This document shows, one piece after another, positions 46,179 through 57,292 of a DNA stretch of 64,000 nt. This DNA comes from UBA4582 sp047630175 (GTDB taxonomy: Bacteria; Pseudomonadota; Gammaproteobacteria; Pseudomonadales; Azotimanducaceae): contig JBLHVI010000011.1 in the NCBI GenBank assembly GCA_047630175.1, forward strand, positions 19,087 through 83,086, read 5' to 3'. Each line of letters opens with the position of its first letter. Position 1 is the first letter of the stretch. The notes beneath the pieces are model-generated. The model searched no databases. It had not been told where the DNA came from and saw only the letters and a program-made list of their open reading frames with translations. A program made the position numbers and the translations under genes.

Positions 46179-47117
46179 CTAGGTTCCCGCCCGGGGGTCG
46201 AAATGTTTGAAGGTTGTTTGCAGTGTCTCAAAGGCTGCTTGTTCTGCTTGTGTTGCCACAGGTGGGTTGACGAGTTTCAGAACGACCATTTGATCGCCTC
46301 TTTGATCATCCTTCGGGCTAGCGCTCCGAGCACTTCCTCCGTCACTATTCTTGGTCAGGCCCTTGGCTTTGAGTCTGAGTCGGCTGCCGTTTTGACTCTC
46401 GGGCGGGATGCGCAATTTGACTCTGCCACTGAGGGTCGGTACTTCGATACTGGTCCCCAATGCTGCTTCCCAGGGCGTAATGGGGACGACCAGCACCAGA
46501 TCATGCCCATCAACCTCAAACTTTTTGTGAGGTAGGTACTCGACCTGTAAATACAGGTCTCCGGCACCACCACTACCTGGATCACCTTGGCCGCGTAGTC
46601 TTAATTCCTTACCATTGCTGATGCCGATCGGAATCTTGACGTTGATGGTTTTCTCGCCGGCTTGGGAGCGAAAACGAACTTGCTTATCACCACCCCCTTG
46701 AACCTCTTCAAGGCTGAGTTGCACGGTATAGCGAACATCACGGCCTGGCTGACGAAATCCGCCGTTTGTGCTGAAACCGCTGCGATCGAAACCACGTTGG
46801 CCAAAGATTGAGCTTAGAATGTCATCAAACTCGGGGTTGTTGGCAAAGTCGTGGTTGTCAAACTGGAAGCCGTCGTTTCCGGGCTGTTGGGCCTGGCGCT
46901 TAACATAGCGGCGAAGCTGATCATATTCGGTCCGCTTGCCAGCGTCTTTGAGAATCTCGTAAGCTTCACTGACCTCCTGAAATCGCGCTTGCGCGTCTTT
47001 TTCAGTACTGACGTCAGGGTGAAACTTGCGTGCTAGTTTTTTAAAGGCACGTTTGATTTCGTCCTGAGCGGCGGTCGGTTCAAGCCCAAGTATTTCGTAG
47101 TAGTCAGTAAATTCCAC
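46179..47117 (-). CDS. cbpA: DnaJ-class co-chaperone CbpA
   Basis: A 312-residue type-II DnaJ homologue. The J domain carries HPD at residues 33-35, followed by a linker and the C-terminal substrate-binding domains (VRYTVQLSLEEV onward); the zinc-finger of DnaJ is missing, which defines CbpA. It acts with DnaK. The start is GTG. cbpM follows immediately. Confidence 0.93.
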   Translation of the reverse strand: MEFTDYYEILGLEPTAAQDEIKRAFKKLARKFHPDVSTEKDAQARFQEVSEAYEILKDAGKRTEYDQLRRYVKRQAQQPGNDGFQFDNHDFANNPEFDDILSSIFGQRGFDRSGFSTNGGFRQPGRDVRYTVQLSLEEVQGGGDKQVRFRSQAGEKTINVKIPIGISNGKELRLRGQGDPGSGGAGDLYLQVEYLPHKKFEVDGHDLVLVVPITPWEAALGTSIEVPTLSGRVKLRIPPESQNGSRLRLKAKGLTKNSDGGSARSASPKDDQRGDQMVVLKLVNPPVATQAEQAAFETLQTTFKHFDPRAGT

Positions 47118-47319
47118 AGTGGTCGCGTCTTATTGTTAGCTTAGTTTAGGGTGGGTGTTGAACAGATGTATTGCCATTCGGAAGCGTTCTGAGCGGATGC
47201 GAGCAGCGATTTGCTGCTTCGCCAGTCGCGCCCGACGCGTAATCCGCATTTGAAGACGTCATAGTTATTGGGGGCTAACCCGCAGATTCAAGGTCCGGGG
47301 CGGTAGGTCCTGTGCTAGG

Positions 47320-48717
<1,398 letters not shown>

Positions 48718-48911
48718 ACAAGGCCTGCGTGGTTGGAGTGGGAGTTTAAAGGCGAAGACCTTAGCAAGTCGGCGCGGTTTGGACCAGCAACTTTAGTCGT
48801 AATTGACGGAGGTTTGCTGCTATATCGGTCTATTTCTTAAAATGACACGATCGACGGCCTTTTCATTTGTTTATTTGCTAGTACTTTTACTTTTGCCTTT
48901 TCTAAATCAGC

Positions 48912-50489
48912 TTAGTCTTTCTGAGGTGCTGTACGCATGTACCACGCGGGAACAACGGAGACTAAAAAGATCAGCGCCACCCCGGCAAAGCCCTCCCTGA
49001 ATGCCATGACCATAGCCTGTCCATGGAGCGTACTCGAAAGATAAGCCAGTGCTGGCTCAAATTGCATCAAGTAGCCGAGGTGCTCTCCAAACAGGGTGTC
49101 TTGAATTTTTTGTAGTAGTCCGAGGGTTGCGGTACTGGACGTTTGGGTGGTTGTGTAGGCGTCGCTGTATTCGGCTGATCGGCGGGCTAAGAAAATAGAC
49201 AACAAGTTCACACCGAAAGCACCGCCTAGCTGACGTAGGAAGTTGATCGCACCGGACCCCTGATTCAGTAGTTCTAAGGGTAATGTTGCCAGAGACGCTG
49301 CGTTAAGTGAGGGGAAGATAAGCGCTAGGCCAACCCGGCCGATTAGGGCCCAAATAAGAAGCTGCGCATAAGGCGTGTTGAAGTCTACTTGATACATTAA
49401 TCCGCTCGAAACCGCAAATAACAGCAGCCCTAGAATAATCACATAGCGCGGTTCGATACGATCACTCAGGGCGCCGGCGATCGGGAAGAAAAACGCCATG
49501 GCAAGACCCGCCGGTAGCATCAGCAGGCCAGAGTTGGTGGGCGTTATATGTTGCAGTGTCTGAAGAAATAAGGGCACGAGATAGGTTGAGCCATAAAGAC
49601 CAATACCCAAAATGAAAGTGACGGCCGCGGCGGCCAGAAACCGACCGTGGGTAAACAACTGCAAATCCAGCAACGGATGTTCGACGCGATTTTCCCACCA
49701 GATGAACAGCACCATGCAGAGCCCTGCACAGGCTATTTGCAGGACAATGATGTCAGAGTGCCAACCATCGCGTTCACCATTAGACAAGCCCGTCAGAAGG
49801 CTGACGAGGAACACGCTGGACAGCAACACGCCCACCCAGTCAAAGCCTGGCACGGGATCATCGGGATCGCGGGTTGGCATAAACATCAGGGCCATGGGTA
49901 TGCTGATTACTGTGAAGGGCACGGCTAGGTAAAACACATAGCGCCAGTCATAATTGTCAATTAACAGGCCGCCCAGGGTTGGGCCCAAAGCAGGGGCCAA
50001 GACTACGCCGATGCCGAAAATACCCATCGCCATGCCACGCTGATGTGCAGGGAATATTTGGTAGTTGATTACCATAGACAAAGGGCTTAGCACACCAGCA
50101 GCAGCGCCTTGAATGACGCGTGACAAAATTAATATTTCTGGGTTGGGTGCCAAGCCTCCCATGATTGATCCCGCCAGAAACACCAACATCGAGCCAACAT
50201 AAGTCGCCCGCATACCGAAGACCGTGCAACACCAAGCGGTTAGCAACATGGTGACAGTGCCGGCTGCCAGAAACCCCGTCGACAGCCATTGGGCCTGATC
50301 TTGACCGATGCCAAAAGCGCCCATCACCTCGGGAATGGCCACGTTGATAATGGTGCCGGTCAGCAGCGTTGCAAAAGAGCCAAGCATGGCGGTGATGACT
50401 GCCAGCCAAGTGTAGATGGGCCCATAGATTTCAAACATGGCCAATACCGGCGGCGATGCCTGAATACCCTCGGGTACCTGGTTACTCAT
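48912..50489 (-). CDS. emrB: EmrB/QacA-type MFS drug transporter (DHA2)
   Basis: A 525-residue inner-membrane transporter predicted to have 14 membrane segments. The motif LSTGFLAAGTVTMLLTAW and the following VIQGAAAGVLSPLSM are typical of the DHA2 drug:H+ antiporters. It is downstream of emrA and a MarR regulator, so it forms an EmrAB-like tripartite efflux pump that uses an outer-membrane channel encoded elsewhere. Substrates unknown. Confidence 0.92.
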   Translation of the reverse strand: MSNQVPEGIQASPPVLAMFEIYGPIYTWLAVITAMLGSFATLLTGTIINVAIPEVMGAFGIGQDQAQWLSTGFLAAGTVTMLLTAWCCTVFGMRATYVGSMLVFLAGSIMGGLAPNPEILILSRVIQGAAAGVLSPLSMVINYQIFPAHQRGMAMGIFGIGVVLAPALGPTLGGLLIDNYDWRYVFYLAVPFTVISIPMALMFMPTRDPDDPVPGFDWVGVLLSSVFLVSLLTGLSNGERDGWHSDIIVLQIACAGLCMVLFIWWENRVEHPLLDLQLFTHGRFLAAAAVTFILGIGLYGSTYLVPLFLQTLQHITPTNSGLLMLPAGLAMAFFFPIAGALSDRIEPRYVIILGLLLFAVSSGLMYQVDFNTPYAQLLIWALIGRVGLALIFPSLNAASLATLPLELLNQGSGAINFLRQLGGAFGVNLLSIFLARRSAEYSDAYTTTQTSSTATLGLLQKIQDTLFGEHLGYLMQFEPALAYLSSTLHGQAMVMAFREGFAGVALIFLVSVVPAWYMRTAPQKD

Positions 50490-50495
50490 GCGGGG

Positions 50496-51605
50496 TTATC
50501 CCGCATTAATCTGGAGTTCAACCATCATCCCGGGTTTGAGTAAGCCCCGCGGATCATCAATACTGATTTTGACTTCCAGACGCTGGGTCACTTTAGTGAA
50601 GTTACCGCTAGGATTCGGGCTGGGTAGCAAGGCGAACTGACTGGTAGCGGCTTGACCGATACGTTCAACGCGCCCATGGAAAGACAGATCTGGCCAAGCG
50701 TCAACACTGATCAACACAAGATTGTTGATCAGGATATGACGAATCTCTGTTTCTTTAATATTCGCCTTGATCCACACAGCCTGTGGATTGTGCAGCATGG
50801 CAATGCGCTGGCCGGGGTAGACGTACTCGCCAGCGTTAACAAAGGTTTCGTCGACGACACCGTGTATTGGGCTCTTTATCTGATGGTCAGCCTGCGACTT
50901 GAGCAGCTGTTGCTTGTCGATGGCGAGTTTGTTCTGGCGGGTGCGAGTGATTAACAGCTCAGCGTCGATCACTCCGAGCTCTGCCTCAGCTGCTTGGGCC
51001 TTGAGGATCTCGGCGCGCGCCGTCTCAACCTCAGCAGCCCTGCGCTGATGCCGTTGCTGATTGGTTTGATGGGTAAGGTTATTTCGCTCCCACAGATCGT
51101 CGCTAATGAGTTTGTCGTTGTGTAATGTACTCGCACGCTGAAGGTCGAGGCCTGATTGGGTGAGGTTAGTCTCTGCTTCTTTGAGTGCCGTGACGGATAC
51201 AGTTAACTGAGATTGCTTGGTTTTAACGTTCGATTCAACGCGACGCTGGGTCATCACCAGTTGCTTTTGTTGGCGCTGATACTCGGCATTGAGTGTGGTC
51301 AGGCTCGCCTCAATGGACTCAATCTGCAAGCGGATCTGGTCATCGTCGATCATCGCCAACTGCTCTTCGGCTTCGACGATCTGGCCTTCCCGCGCATCGA
51401 GGTAAGTAACCCTGCCCGGAATGCGACTGCTGATACTGATCATATCTGCGGCCACCCGTGCATCATTAACAAAAACGAACCCAGTGCGCTCGAAAAACCA
51501 CCAACCCAGCCAAAGGCTGCCTAATACTAGGGTCAGCAGCGCGCCTATGTTGGTTTTAGACCAACTATTTGATCGGCCTGCAGCACTAGAGTCGATATTG
51601 CTCAT
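50496..51605 (-). CDS. emrA: EmrA-type membrane fusion protein
   Basis: A 369-residue HlyD-family periplasmic adaptor with one N-terminal membrane anchor (about 23-42), a lipoyl half-motif (RVTYLDAREGQ), a long alpha-helical hairpin (about 80-210) and a beta-barrel (SPIHGVVDETFVNAGEYVYPGQ). It links EmrB to the outer-membrane channel. It overlaps the marR stop by an ATGA junction and precedes emrB by 6 bp. Confidence 0.92.
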   Translation of the reverse strand: MSNIDSSAAGRSNSWSKTNIGALLTLVLGSLWLGWWFFERTGFVFVNDARVAADMISISSRIPGRVTYLDAREGQIVEAEEQLAMIDDDQIRLQIESIEASLTTLNAEYQRQQKQLVMTQRRVESNVKTKQSQLTVSVTALKEAETNLTQSGLDLQRASTLHNDKLISDDLWERNNLTHQTNQQRHQRRAAEVETARAEILKAQAAEAELGVIDAELLITRTRQNKLAIDKQQLLKSQADHQIKSPIHGVVDETFVNAGEYVYPGQRIAMLHNPQAVWIKANIKETEIRHILINNLVLISVDAWPDLSFHGRVERIGQAATSQFALLPSPNPSGNFTKVTQRLEVKISIDDPRGLLKPGMMVELQINAG

Positions 51606-52051
51606 GTGGGCTCCATCGCTGTCAGGACTTTGTTAAAGACGGTCAGGCAGGTCTGCAAGTCCGCTGGAGAGACGTCGGCGAGCAAGCTCTGACGTACCTG
51701 AGCGGCAGTACCATGGAGTTCGAGTAATAGCGTACCAGCATGATTCGTGAGATGAATTGTCTTGCCACGACGATCCTGTACCGCTGCTCGACGTTCTACG
51801 AGGGCCTTGGATTCGAGATTGTCAAGCAGGCGAACCAAGCCGGCGCTTTCAATACCCATGACGCGCGCCAAGTCCTTTTGCAAAACACCGTCACCAATCT
51901 GTTCCAAATAAAATAAGGTTCGCCAGGCGGCATCGGTTACACCCAGTGGCTTAAAGCGATCATCCATCGCCAGCCGAAATCGGGTGCGCGCCATAAACAG
52001 CCGGGCGACGAATTCTATACTGAGCGTATCTAGATCATTTGACTCAGGCAT
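51602..52051 (-). CDS. MarR-family transcriptional regulator
   Basis: A 149-residue winged-helix repressor candidate. The HTH and wing region VLQKDLARVMGIESAGLVRLLDNLESKALVERRAAVQDRRGK is the typical MarR signature. It heads the marR-emrA-emrB operon, like EmrR/MprA of E. coli, so it probably represses the pump and itself until a drug-like ligand binds. A near-palindrome just upstream may be the operator. Confidence 0.9.
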   Translation of the reverse strand: MPESNDLDTLSIEFVARLFMARTRFRLAMDDRFKPLGVTDAAWRTLFYLEQIGDGVLQKDLARVMGIESAGLVRLLDNLESKALVERRAAVQDRRGKTIHLTNHAGTLLLELHGTAAQVRQSLLADVSPADLQTCLTVFNKVLTAMEPT

Positions 52052-52052
52052 A

Positions 52053-52073
52053 TTAGTTAGCTAGTTAATTATA
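52053..52073 (-). promoter_or_regulatory. Candidate operator/promoter of the marR-emrAB operon
   Basis: A 16-bp imperfect palindrome (12 of 16 positions symmetric) centred on AGCT at 52053-52068 adjoins a perfect minus-strand TATAAT at 52073-52068. AT-rich palindromes overlapping the -10 are typical MarR operators. The TATAAT lies only about 16 bp from the marR ATG, so the transcript would have almost no leader. Confidence 0.4.
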
Positions 52074-52163
52074 TACAGATGAACCATATCTCAGCAGGGA
52101 TACACTGAGCAAGTCATTTGCGGGTGACGCTGTTTTGGCGAGTTGCCGGTGTTCGTTCTAGTG

Positions 52164-53423
52164 TTAGGCCGACGCAGCAAGTACTGGGTTCGGTGACCTA
52201 GCTAAGCGAAACAGCAAAGCTTGAAATGCCTGAAAAACGGCCTGCATGTTCGCGGCTTTGTAAGGATAAATTGCAACGGGATCCATGGCATGTACGACCA
52301 TGGCATTCGCCACCTCGAAAATCAGCAGTTGACCATCATTGGTCTCTGCACAATCGATGCCGAAATAATCTAAACCGATAGCCTTGATTAGGCCATCGAA
52401 GGCGCGTTTGTGGCGAATGCAGAAGTCACTTTTAAATGTTGCCATAACCTGCGCCTCCTCGTTGCGTTTGGTGGCATTCCCCGCCATGCCAGCGTTAAGG
52501 TAATGCACCATCCAGGTGCTGGAAATGGCCATATGACAGAGAAATGGCTCGCCATCGATAAAGACAATGCGGTATTTCCGATACTGACCATCAAGGCTGC
52601 TGTAGTCGATAAAAGGCGCTAGAAAAAAGCTATTATTTGCCTGCAGTGACAGATAAGCCTTCAGATCCAGCAACTGATCAATACGTTCGAGACCGATTCC
52701 TGCGTGTGAGCCCACAGGACGTATGATTACGGGGTAGCTCAGATTCGACTGGTTTTCTAACGCGAGGCGTGATTCTCGTCGATTCACCGGCATAAAAAGA
52801 CCATCGATGTCTGCTAATCTTTTCCACACTTGGTCTCGACCAATGCAGGCGATTTCTTTCGGATAGTTAATGACGGGGTTCTGCCAGCACGTCAACAATT
52901 GATCGATCAGCGCCAGGGTGTCGCTGTTAGTATCAGCTTCGCTGACCGCTACAAAAATTGCGTCATGAGTTGGCGCGGCAAGTGGCAAAGGCAGGTCTGG
53001 TGCAACAAACAGAACATCAACGCTCAGTTCCGGGTGGTCGAGGAGAAACTCAACCGGTGTATTGGCCATGAAGTCGCCGGGCGTCTTTAGCACTAATACC
53101 CGCAGGGCAGTGGCCGAATCTGCTTGTTGTAAAGAATAAAACCGCTTGATTTGTAATGCTTGGCTTTGCAATGCCAGGCCGGTCGCGGCATCGCCACGAA
53201 GTATCAATGAATAGGCAAGGTCTAGCAGCGCGTTGGCATCCAGCGGATTGCGTTCGACCAACGCCATTAAATGGCTCGCGGTTGCTGCGAGATCATCGCC
53301 ATTGAACATGGCCTGCATCAGGGCGACTTGGCCGACGAGTTGTGTTGGTTGACAGTAAAACGGCTGATGTTTGGGTGTTTGCAAGCGTGTTGCGATGGAT
53401 AGAGTGGCGGGCATGCAGGGCAT
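52164..53423 (-). CDS. TPR-like plus ATP-grasp protein of unknown function
   Basis: A 419-residue protein. Residues about 40-95 are TPR-like helices (NPLDANALLDLAYSLILRGD). Residues about 200-405 resemble an ATP-grasp ligase: YPVIIRPVGSHAGIGLERI, the nucleotide segment FLAPFIDYSSLDGQYRKYRIVFIDGEPFL, and the metal site FEVANAM near the end. Such ligases join a carboxylate to an amine or thiol. No partner gene adjoins it and the start is uncertain (ATG at 53423 or 53414, neither with a clear ribosome site). I cannot assign a substrate. Confidence 0.65.
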   Translation of the reverse strand: MPCMPATLSIATRLQTPKHQPFYCQPTQLVGQVALMQAMFNGDDLAATASHLMALVERNPLDANALLDLAYSLILRGDAATGLALQSQALQIKRFYSLQQADSATALRVLVLKTPGDFMANTPVEFLLDHPELSVDVLFVAPDLPLPLAAPTHDAIFVAVSEADTNSDTLALIDQLLTCWQNPVINYPKEIACIGRDQVWKRLADIDGLFMPVNRRESRLALENQSNLSYPVIIRPVGSHAGIGLERIDQLLDLKAYLSLQANNSFFLAPFIDYSSLDGQYRKYRIVFIDGEPFLCHMAISSTWMVHYLNAGMAGNATKRNEEAQVMATFKSDFCIRHKRAFDGLIKAIGLDYFGIDCAETNDGQLLIFEVANAMVVHAMDPVAIYPYKAANMQAVFQAFQALLFRLARSPNPVLAASA

Positions 53424-53565
53424 CCAGTAGATGAGAGAAAGTACTCATCTAAGCAGTGCAATCTCCGTGCCGGTCAATAGAAGCCTACAATCAGCCACGT
53501 TGAGTCGTTGCAACAATACAAAGTGGCGAAGATTTGCCGCTTTTTGGTACACAGTCTGCCGATCC

Positions 53566-53598
53566 AACACGCGTATTTCGAGGATTCTACCGCGTGTT
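53566..53598 (-). terminator. Possible hairpin terminator after the P450 gene
   Basis: An 8-bp perfect stem (AACACGCG with CGCGTGTT, 53566-53573 and 53591-53598) lies 21 bp beyond the P450 stop. It has no U-tract, so it is a weak candidate. Confidence 0.35.
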
Positions 53599-53618
53599 AG
53601 GCGAAGCGCCAGCGACGC

Positions 53619-54878
53619 TCAGGGTTTGAGTGGGTGTAAAATGACGGGTAAGCGCGTGTAACCTTTGACGAAAGTTGAATAGGTCCTTTCCGGCGCGCCG
53701 ATTACCTCTATCTTGTCAAAGCGCTTGAGAATCTCCTCCCAGACGACGCGCAGTTGCATCTCGGCCAGACGATTGCCCATGCAGCGATGAATGCCAAAGC
53801 CAAAGGACAAGTGATGTCGCGCGTTAGGACGGTCGATCAAAAATTCGTTGGGTCGATCGATAATCCGTTCATCACGATTACCGGAGACATACCACATTAA
53901 TAACTTATCGCCAGCCTTGATGTGCTTGCCATTCAGTGTGGTATCTACTGATGCTGTGCGACGCATATACGCTAGTGGCGTCTGCCAGCGGATAATTTCT
54001 GGCACCATTGTTGGAATTAGTCCCGGGTTGTCCCTGAGCTTCTGGTACTCCGCAGGATTTTCGTTGAGCGCCAGTACACCCCCCGAGATGGAGTTTCTGG
54101 TCGTGTCATTGCCGCCGACAATCAGCAGTATCAAGTTGCCGAGAAATTCCATAGGCGCCATATTGCGAGTGTCTTTGCCATGGGCGAGCATCGAGATCAA
54201 GTCACCCTTGGGTGCTTCATTGACGCGTTCGTTCCACAGCCCGGTAAAGTACTCAAGGCACTCCAATAACTCCGTACGCCGCTGTTCAAAGGATATACCG
54301 TTACCAGGGCCGGCGGTGGCGACGTCAGACCAGCGCGTCAGTTTGCTGCGGTCTTGGAACGGAAAATCGAACAATGTGGCCAGCATCTGAGTGGTTAATT
54401 CGACAGACACAGCCTCTACCCAGTCAAATTCTTCACCTATTGGTAATGCGTCAAGGATGGCGCCAGCGCGCTCGCGTATGGTGCTCTCCAGCGTTGCCAG
54501 GTTTGATGGCGCAACGGCGGGCGACACGGTTGCCCGCTGGACGTCGTGTTTGGGCGGGTCCATCGCGATAAAATTGCTGGTGACAAAAGCGTCGCGCTGA
54601 TGCGCCTTGCTATTGGGCAAACCCAAAGTGATGCCGGCCTCTGAGGAGAACAATTCGTGGTGTTTGTCGACGTACATAATGTCTTCAAACCGAGTCACGG
54701 ACCAGACGCGATCATATTCACTATTTTCGTTCAGGTGTACCGGGTCCTCATCCCGCAGCCGAGCAAAGTAGGCCCAATGAACATTTTGCTGAAACAGAGC
54801 GGGGTCGACTACGTTAATAGTCTCGAGTGGTAGCGTATAAGGGTCCGGAATATCGGTGGATTCAGCGGCTTGTCGGAT
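53619..54878 (-). CDS. Bacterial cytochrome P450 with non-canonical start
   Basis: A full-length class I P450 of about 419 residues. Motifs present are I-helix GNDTTRN, K-helix ExxR in PEIIRW and haem pocket FGFGIHRCMG with the cysteine ligand. The first GTG in frame (54698) would drop some 60 residues that match the P450 N-terminus (LPLETINVVDP... PVH... VWSVTRFEDIM). Upstream the frame is open to a TAA at 54891-54893 with no ATG/GTG/TTG, but AAGGAG (54892-54887) is 8 nt before an ATC at 54878. I therefore start at ATC; an error or mutation of ATG is possible. Redox partners are not adjacent. Confidence 0.85.
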   Translation of the reverse strand: MRQAAESTDIPDPYTLPLETINVVDPALFQQNVHWAYFARLRDEDPVHLNENSEYDRVWSVTRFEDIMYVDKHHELFSSEAGITLGLPNSKAHQRDAFVTSNFIAMDPPKHDVQRATVSPAVAPSNLATLESTIRERAGAILDALPIGEEFDWVEAVSVELTTQMLATLFDFPFQDRSKLTRWSDVATAGPGNGISFEQRRTELLECLEYFTGLWNERVNEAPKGDLISMLAHGKDTRNMAPMEFLGNLILLIVGGNDTTRNSISGGVLALNENPAEYQKLRDNPGLIPTMVPEIIRWQTPLAYMRRTASVDTTLNGKHIKAGDKLLMWYVSGNRDERIIDRPNEFLIDRPNARHHLSFGFGIHRCMGNRLAEMQLRVVWEEILKRFDKIEVIGAPERTYSTFVKGYTRLPVILHPLKP

Positions 54879-55022
54879 GACGAATGCTCCTTAAGGGATA
54901 CGTTGTCGCTGAGTCTAATCCGATTGTTGGTAGAGATAAACTGCCTTGTCATCCGTTATTTCGGCCGCTATCGATGGCCGACGAGCCCAGTTAACAGTTT
55001 TGTTGACAAAATTTACGGGCAA

Positions 55023-55050
55023 AAAAAAGACCGGCAAGCCGGTCTTTTTT
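55023..55050. terminator. Bidirectional terminator after EF-G
   Basis: GACCGGC and GCCGGTC pair around an AA loop, with A6 on one side and T6 on the other. It lies 29 bp beyond the fusA stop (leftward transcript). Confidence 0.88.
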
Positions 55051-55078
55051 GTTCCGCCATGCAGCGCATGGCGATGGG

Positions 55079-57169
55079 TCAGGCCTTGGCAGCCTTGCGT
55101 TCCAGCGTATCCTTCACAACTTCGTCAGCAACATTTTTCGGTGCTGCGCTGTAATGACTGAATTCCATAGAAAACTGGCCACGGCCCGAAGTCATGGTAC
55201 GCAGATCACCGATATAACCGAACATTTCTGATAACGGAGCCTGTGCCTTGACGCGAGTACCGGTAGCACCAGCCTCTTGACCCTGAATCATACCGCGACG
55301 GCGGTTAAGGTCACCGATAACATCACCGACGTGCGCATCAGGCGTGAAAACGTCAATCTTCATGATCGGCTCCATGATCTGCGGACCAGCTTTGGGCATA
55401 GTCTGTCTGTAGGCTGCACGTGACGCTATCTCAAACGCAATGGCAGATGAGTCAACAGCGTGAAAGCCACCATCGTGTAAAGAGACCTTCACGTCAAGAC
55501 AAGGGAAGCCGGCCATTGGACCTTCTTCTAAGCTTGTTCTGAAGCCTTTCTCAACCGCTGGCCAGAATTCACGAGGAACGTTGCCGCCCGTGACTTTTGA
55601 CTCAAACTGGAAGCCTGAGCCAACTTCAGCAGGCTCAAGAACGTAGTCAATTTTTGCAAATTGGCCAGACCCACCCGTCTGCTTCTTGTGTGTGTAGGAG
55701 TCTTCGATGCGCTTGGTGATAGACTCGCGGTATGCCACCAAAGGCTTGCCGACGACAACATCGACACCGTGGGTGCGGCGCAGAATATCGACCTTGATAT
55801 CCAAGTGCAACTCGCCCATACCCTTAAGAATGACCTCGCCAGACTCCTCATCCGTTTCAACGCGGAACGAGGGATCTTCTTGAATCATCTTCGATAATGC
55901 CATGCCCATTTTCTCGGCAGCAGTCTTATCTTTGGGTGATACAGCCAGGTAGATCACAGGCTCTGGGAATACCATTGGCTCGAGCGTCGCAGGGTTCTTG
56001 GGGTCGCAAAGGGTGTGACCCGTCTGCGTGTTTTTCATACCAATCAGAGCGATAATGTCACCGGCAGAAGCAGAGTCGATTTCAATACGCTCATTGGCAT
56101 GCATTTCTACCAGACGACCGATGCGTTCGTTTTTACCAGTGAAGGTGTTGAGCACGGTGTCGCCTTTCTTCAATGTACCCGAATAGATACGCGTGAAGGT
56201 CAGAGCACCAAAACGGTCGTCCATGATTTTGAACGCCAGCGCGCGCAAAGGCTTGTTGACGTCAACAATTGCGAAAGAGCCCGTTTCAACACCTTCCATA
56301 TCAACTTCTGGCTGGGGGGGCACTTCAGTGGGATTTGGTAGGTAATCTACCACGCCATCCAACATCATCTGGATACACTTGTTCTTGAAGGCAGACCCAC
56401 AAAAAGTTGGGAAGAATTCGAGAGCGATCGTGCCCTTGCGGATGCAACGCTTAAGCTCATCGATTGACGGCTCCTGGCCTTCTTCAAGGTAGGCCATCAT
56501 GATGTCTTCATCTTGCTCTACTGCTGTTTCAATAAGTTTTTCGCGATACTCTGCGGCTAACGCCAGCATGTTCTCAGGGATGTCAGTGATCTCGTATTTG
56601 GTGGGGTCGCCAGAATCGTCCCAAATGTGCGCTTTCTGAGTAATAAGGTCTACGGCGCCAACAAAGTTTTCTTCTTCGCCAATGGGCAGGACCATCACGA
56701 GGGGCTTGGCTGCCAGCACATCTTCAACCTGTTTAATGACGCGGTAGAAGTCAGCGCCCAGACGGTCGAGCTTATTGACGAAAATGATTCGCGCAACCGC
56801 AGACTCATTGGCATAGCGCCAGTTGGTCTCAGATTGAGGCTCAACGCCGCCAGAACCACAAAAAACGCCGACGCCACCGTCGAGTACCTTCAAAGAACGG
56901 TAAACTTCAATAGTGAAGTCAACGTGCCCCGGGGTGTCGATGATATTTAGGCGGTGTTCTTTCCAAAACGCTGTGGTAGCCGCTGACTGGATCGTAATAC
57001 CGCGTTCTTGTTCTTGCGCCATGAAGTCAGTGGTTGCTGCGCCATCATGAACCTCGCCGATCTTGTGGATCTTGCCGGTCAATTTCAGGATACGTTCAGT
57101 GGTGGTGGTTTTACCAGCATCTACGTGTGCGAAAATGCCGATATTTCGATAGCGGCTCAGTTCAGTCAT
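55079..57169 (-). CDS. fusA: Elongation factor G, stand-alone paralogue type
   Basis: A 696-residue translocase GTPase. G1 AHVDAGKTTTTE, switch II DTPGHVDFTIEV and NKLD are intact, and domain IV and V follow. It is outside the str operon (no rpsL/rpsG/tuf near), as are EF-G2/FusB paralogues in Pseudomonas. Residues typical of EF-G2 are seen (VMVLPIGEEENF). Role in translocation or in ribosome recycling cannot be fixed from the sequence. Confidence 0.9.
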   Translation of the reverse strand: MTELSRYRNIGIFAHVDAGKTTTTERILKLTGKIHKIGEVHDGAATTDFMAQEQERGITIQSAATTAFWKEHRLNIIDTPGHVDFTIEVYRSLKVLDGGVGVFCGSGGVEPQSETNWRYANESAVARIIFVNKLDRLGADFYRVIKQVEDVLAAKPLVMVLPIGEEENFVGAVDLITQKAHIWDDSGDPTKYEITDIPENMLALAAEYREKLIETAVEQDEDIMMAYLEEGQEPSIDELKRCIRKGTIALEFFPTFCGSAFKNKCIQMMLDGVVDYLPNPTEVPPQPEVDMEGVETGSFAIVDVNKPLRALAFKIMDDRFGALTFTRIYSGTLKKGDTVLNTFTGKNERIGRLVEMHANERIEIDSASAGDIIALIGMKNTQTGHTLCDPKNPATLEPMVFPEPVIYLAVSPKDKTAAEKMGMALSKMIQEDPSFRVETDEESGEVILKGMGELHLDIKVDILRRTHGVDVVVGKPLVAYRESITKRIEDSYTHKKQTGGSGQFAKIDYVLEPAEVGSGFQFESKVTGGNVPREFWPAVEKGFRTSLEEGPMAGFPCLDVKVSLHDGGFHAVDSSAIAFEIASRAAYRQTMPKAGPQIMEPIMKIDVFTPDAHVGDVIGDLNRRRGMIQGQEAGATGTRVKAQAPLSEMFGYIGDLRTMTSGRGQFSMEFSHYSAAPKNVADEVVKDTLERKAAKA

Positions 57170-57292
57170 GGCTCTATGCTCTGCTCAAATGGGTAAAAAA
57201 GGGCTTGTGAAAAGGCGCGCCATGTTATATCTAGACAGACGTAATATCCAGTGATGTTTTTGCGTGTTGTTGGAATTGGTCTGTTAGCCCCC

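Noticed and set aside
49957..50409. A 150-codon frame inside emrB
   Set aside because: Same strand, other frame; the membrane pattern of emrB shows the correct frame.
53848..54390. A 180-codon plus-strand frame
   Set aside because: It is antisense to the P450 gene, whose I-helix and haem motifs are intact on the minus strand.
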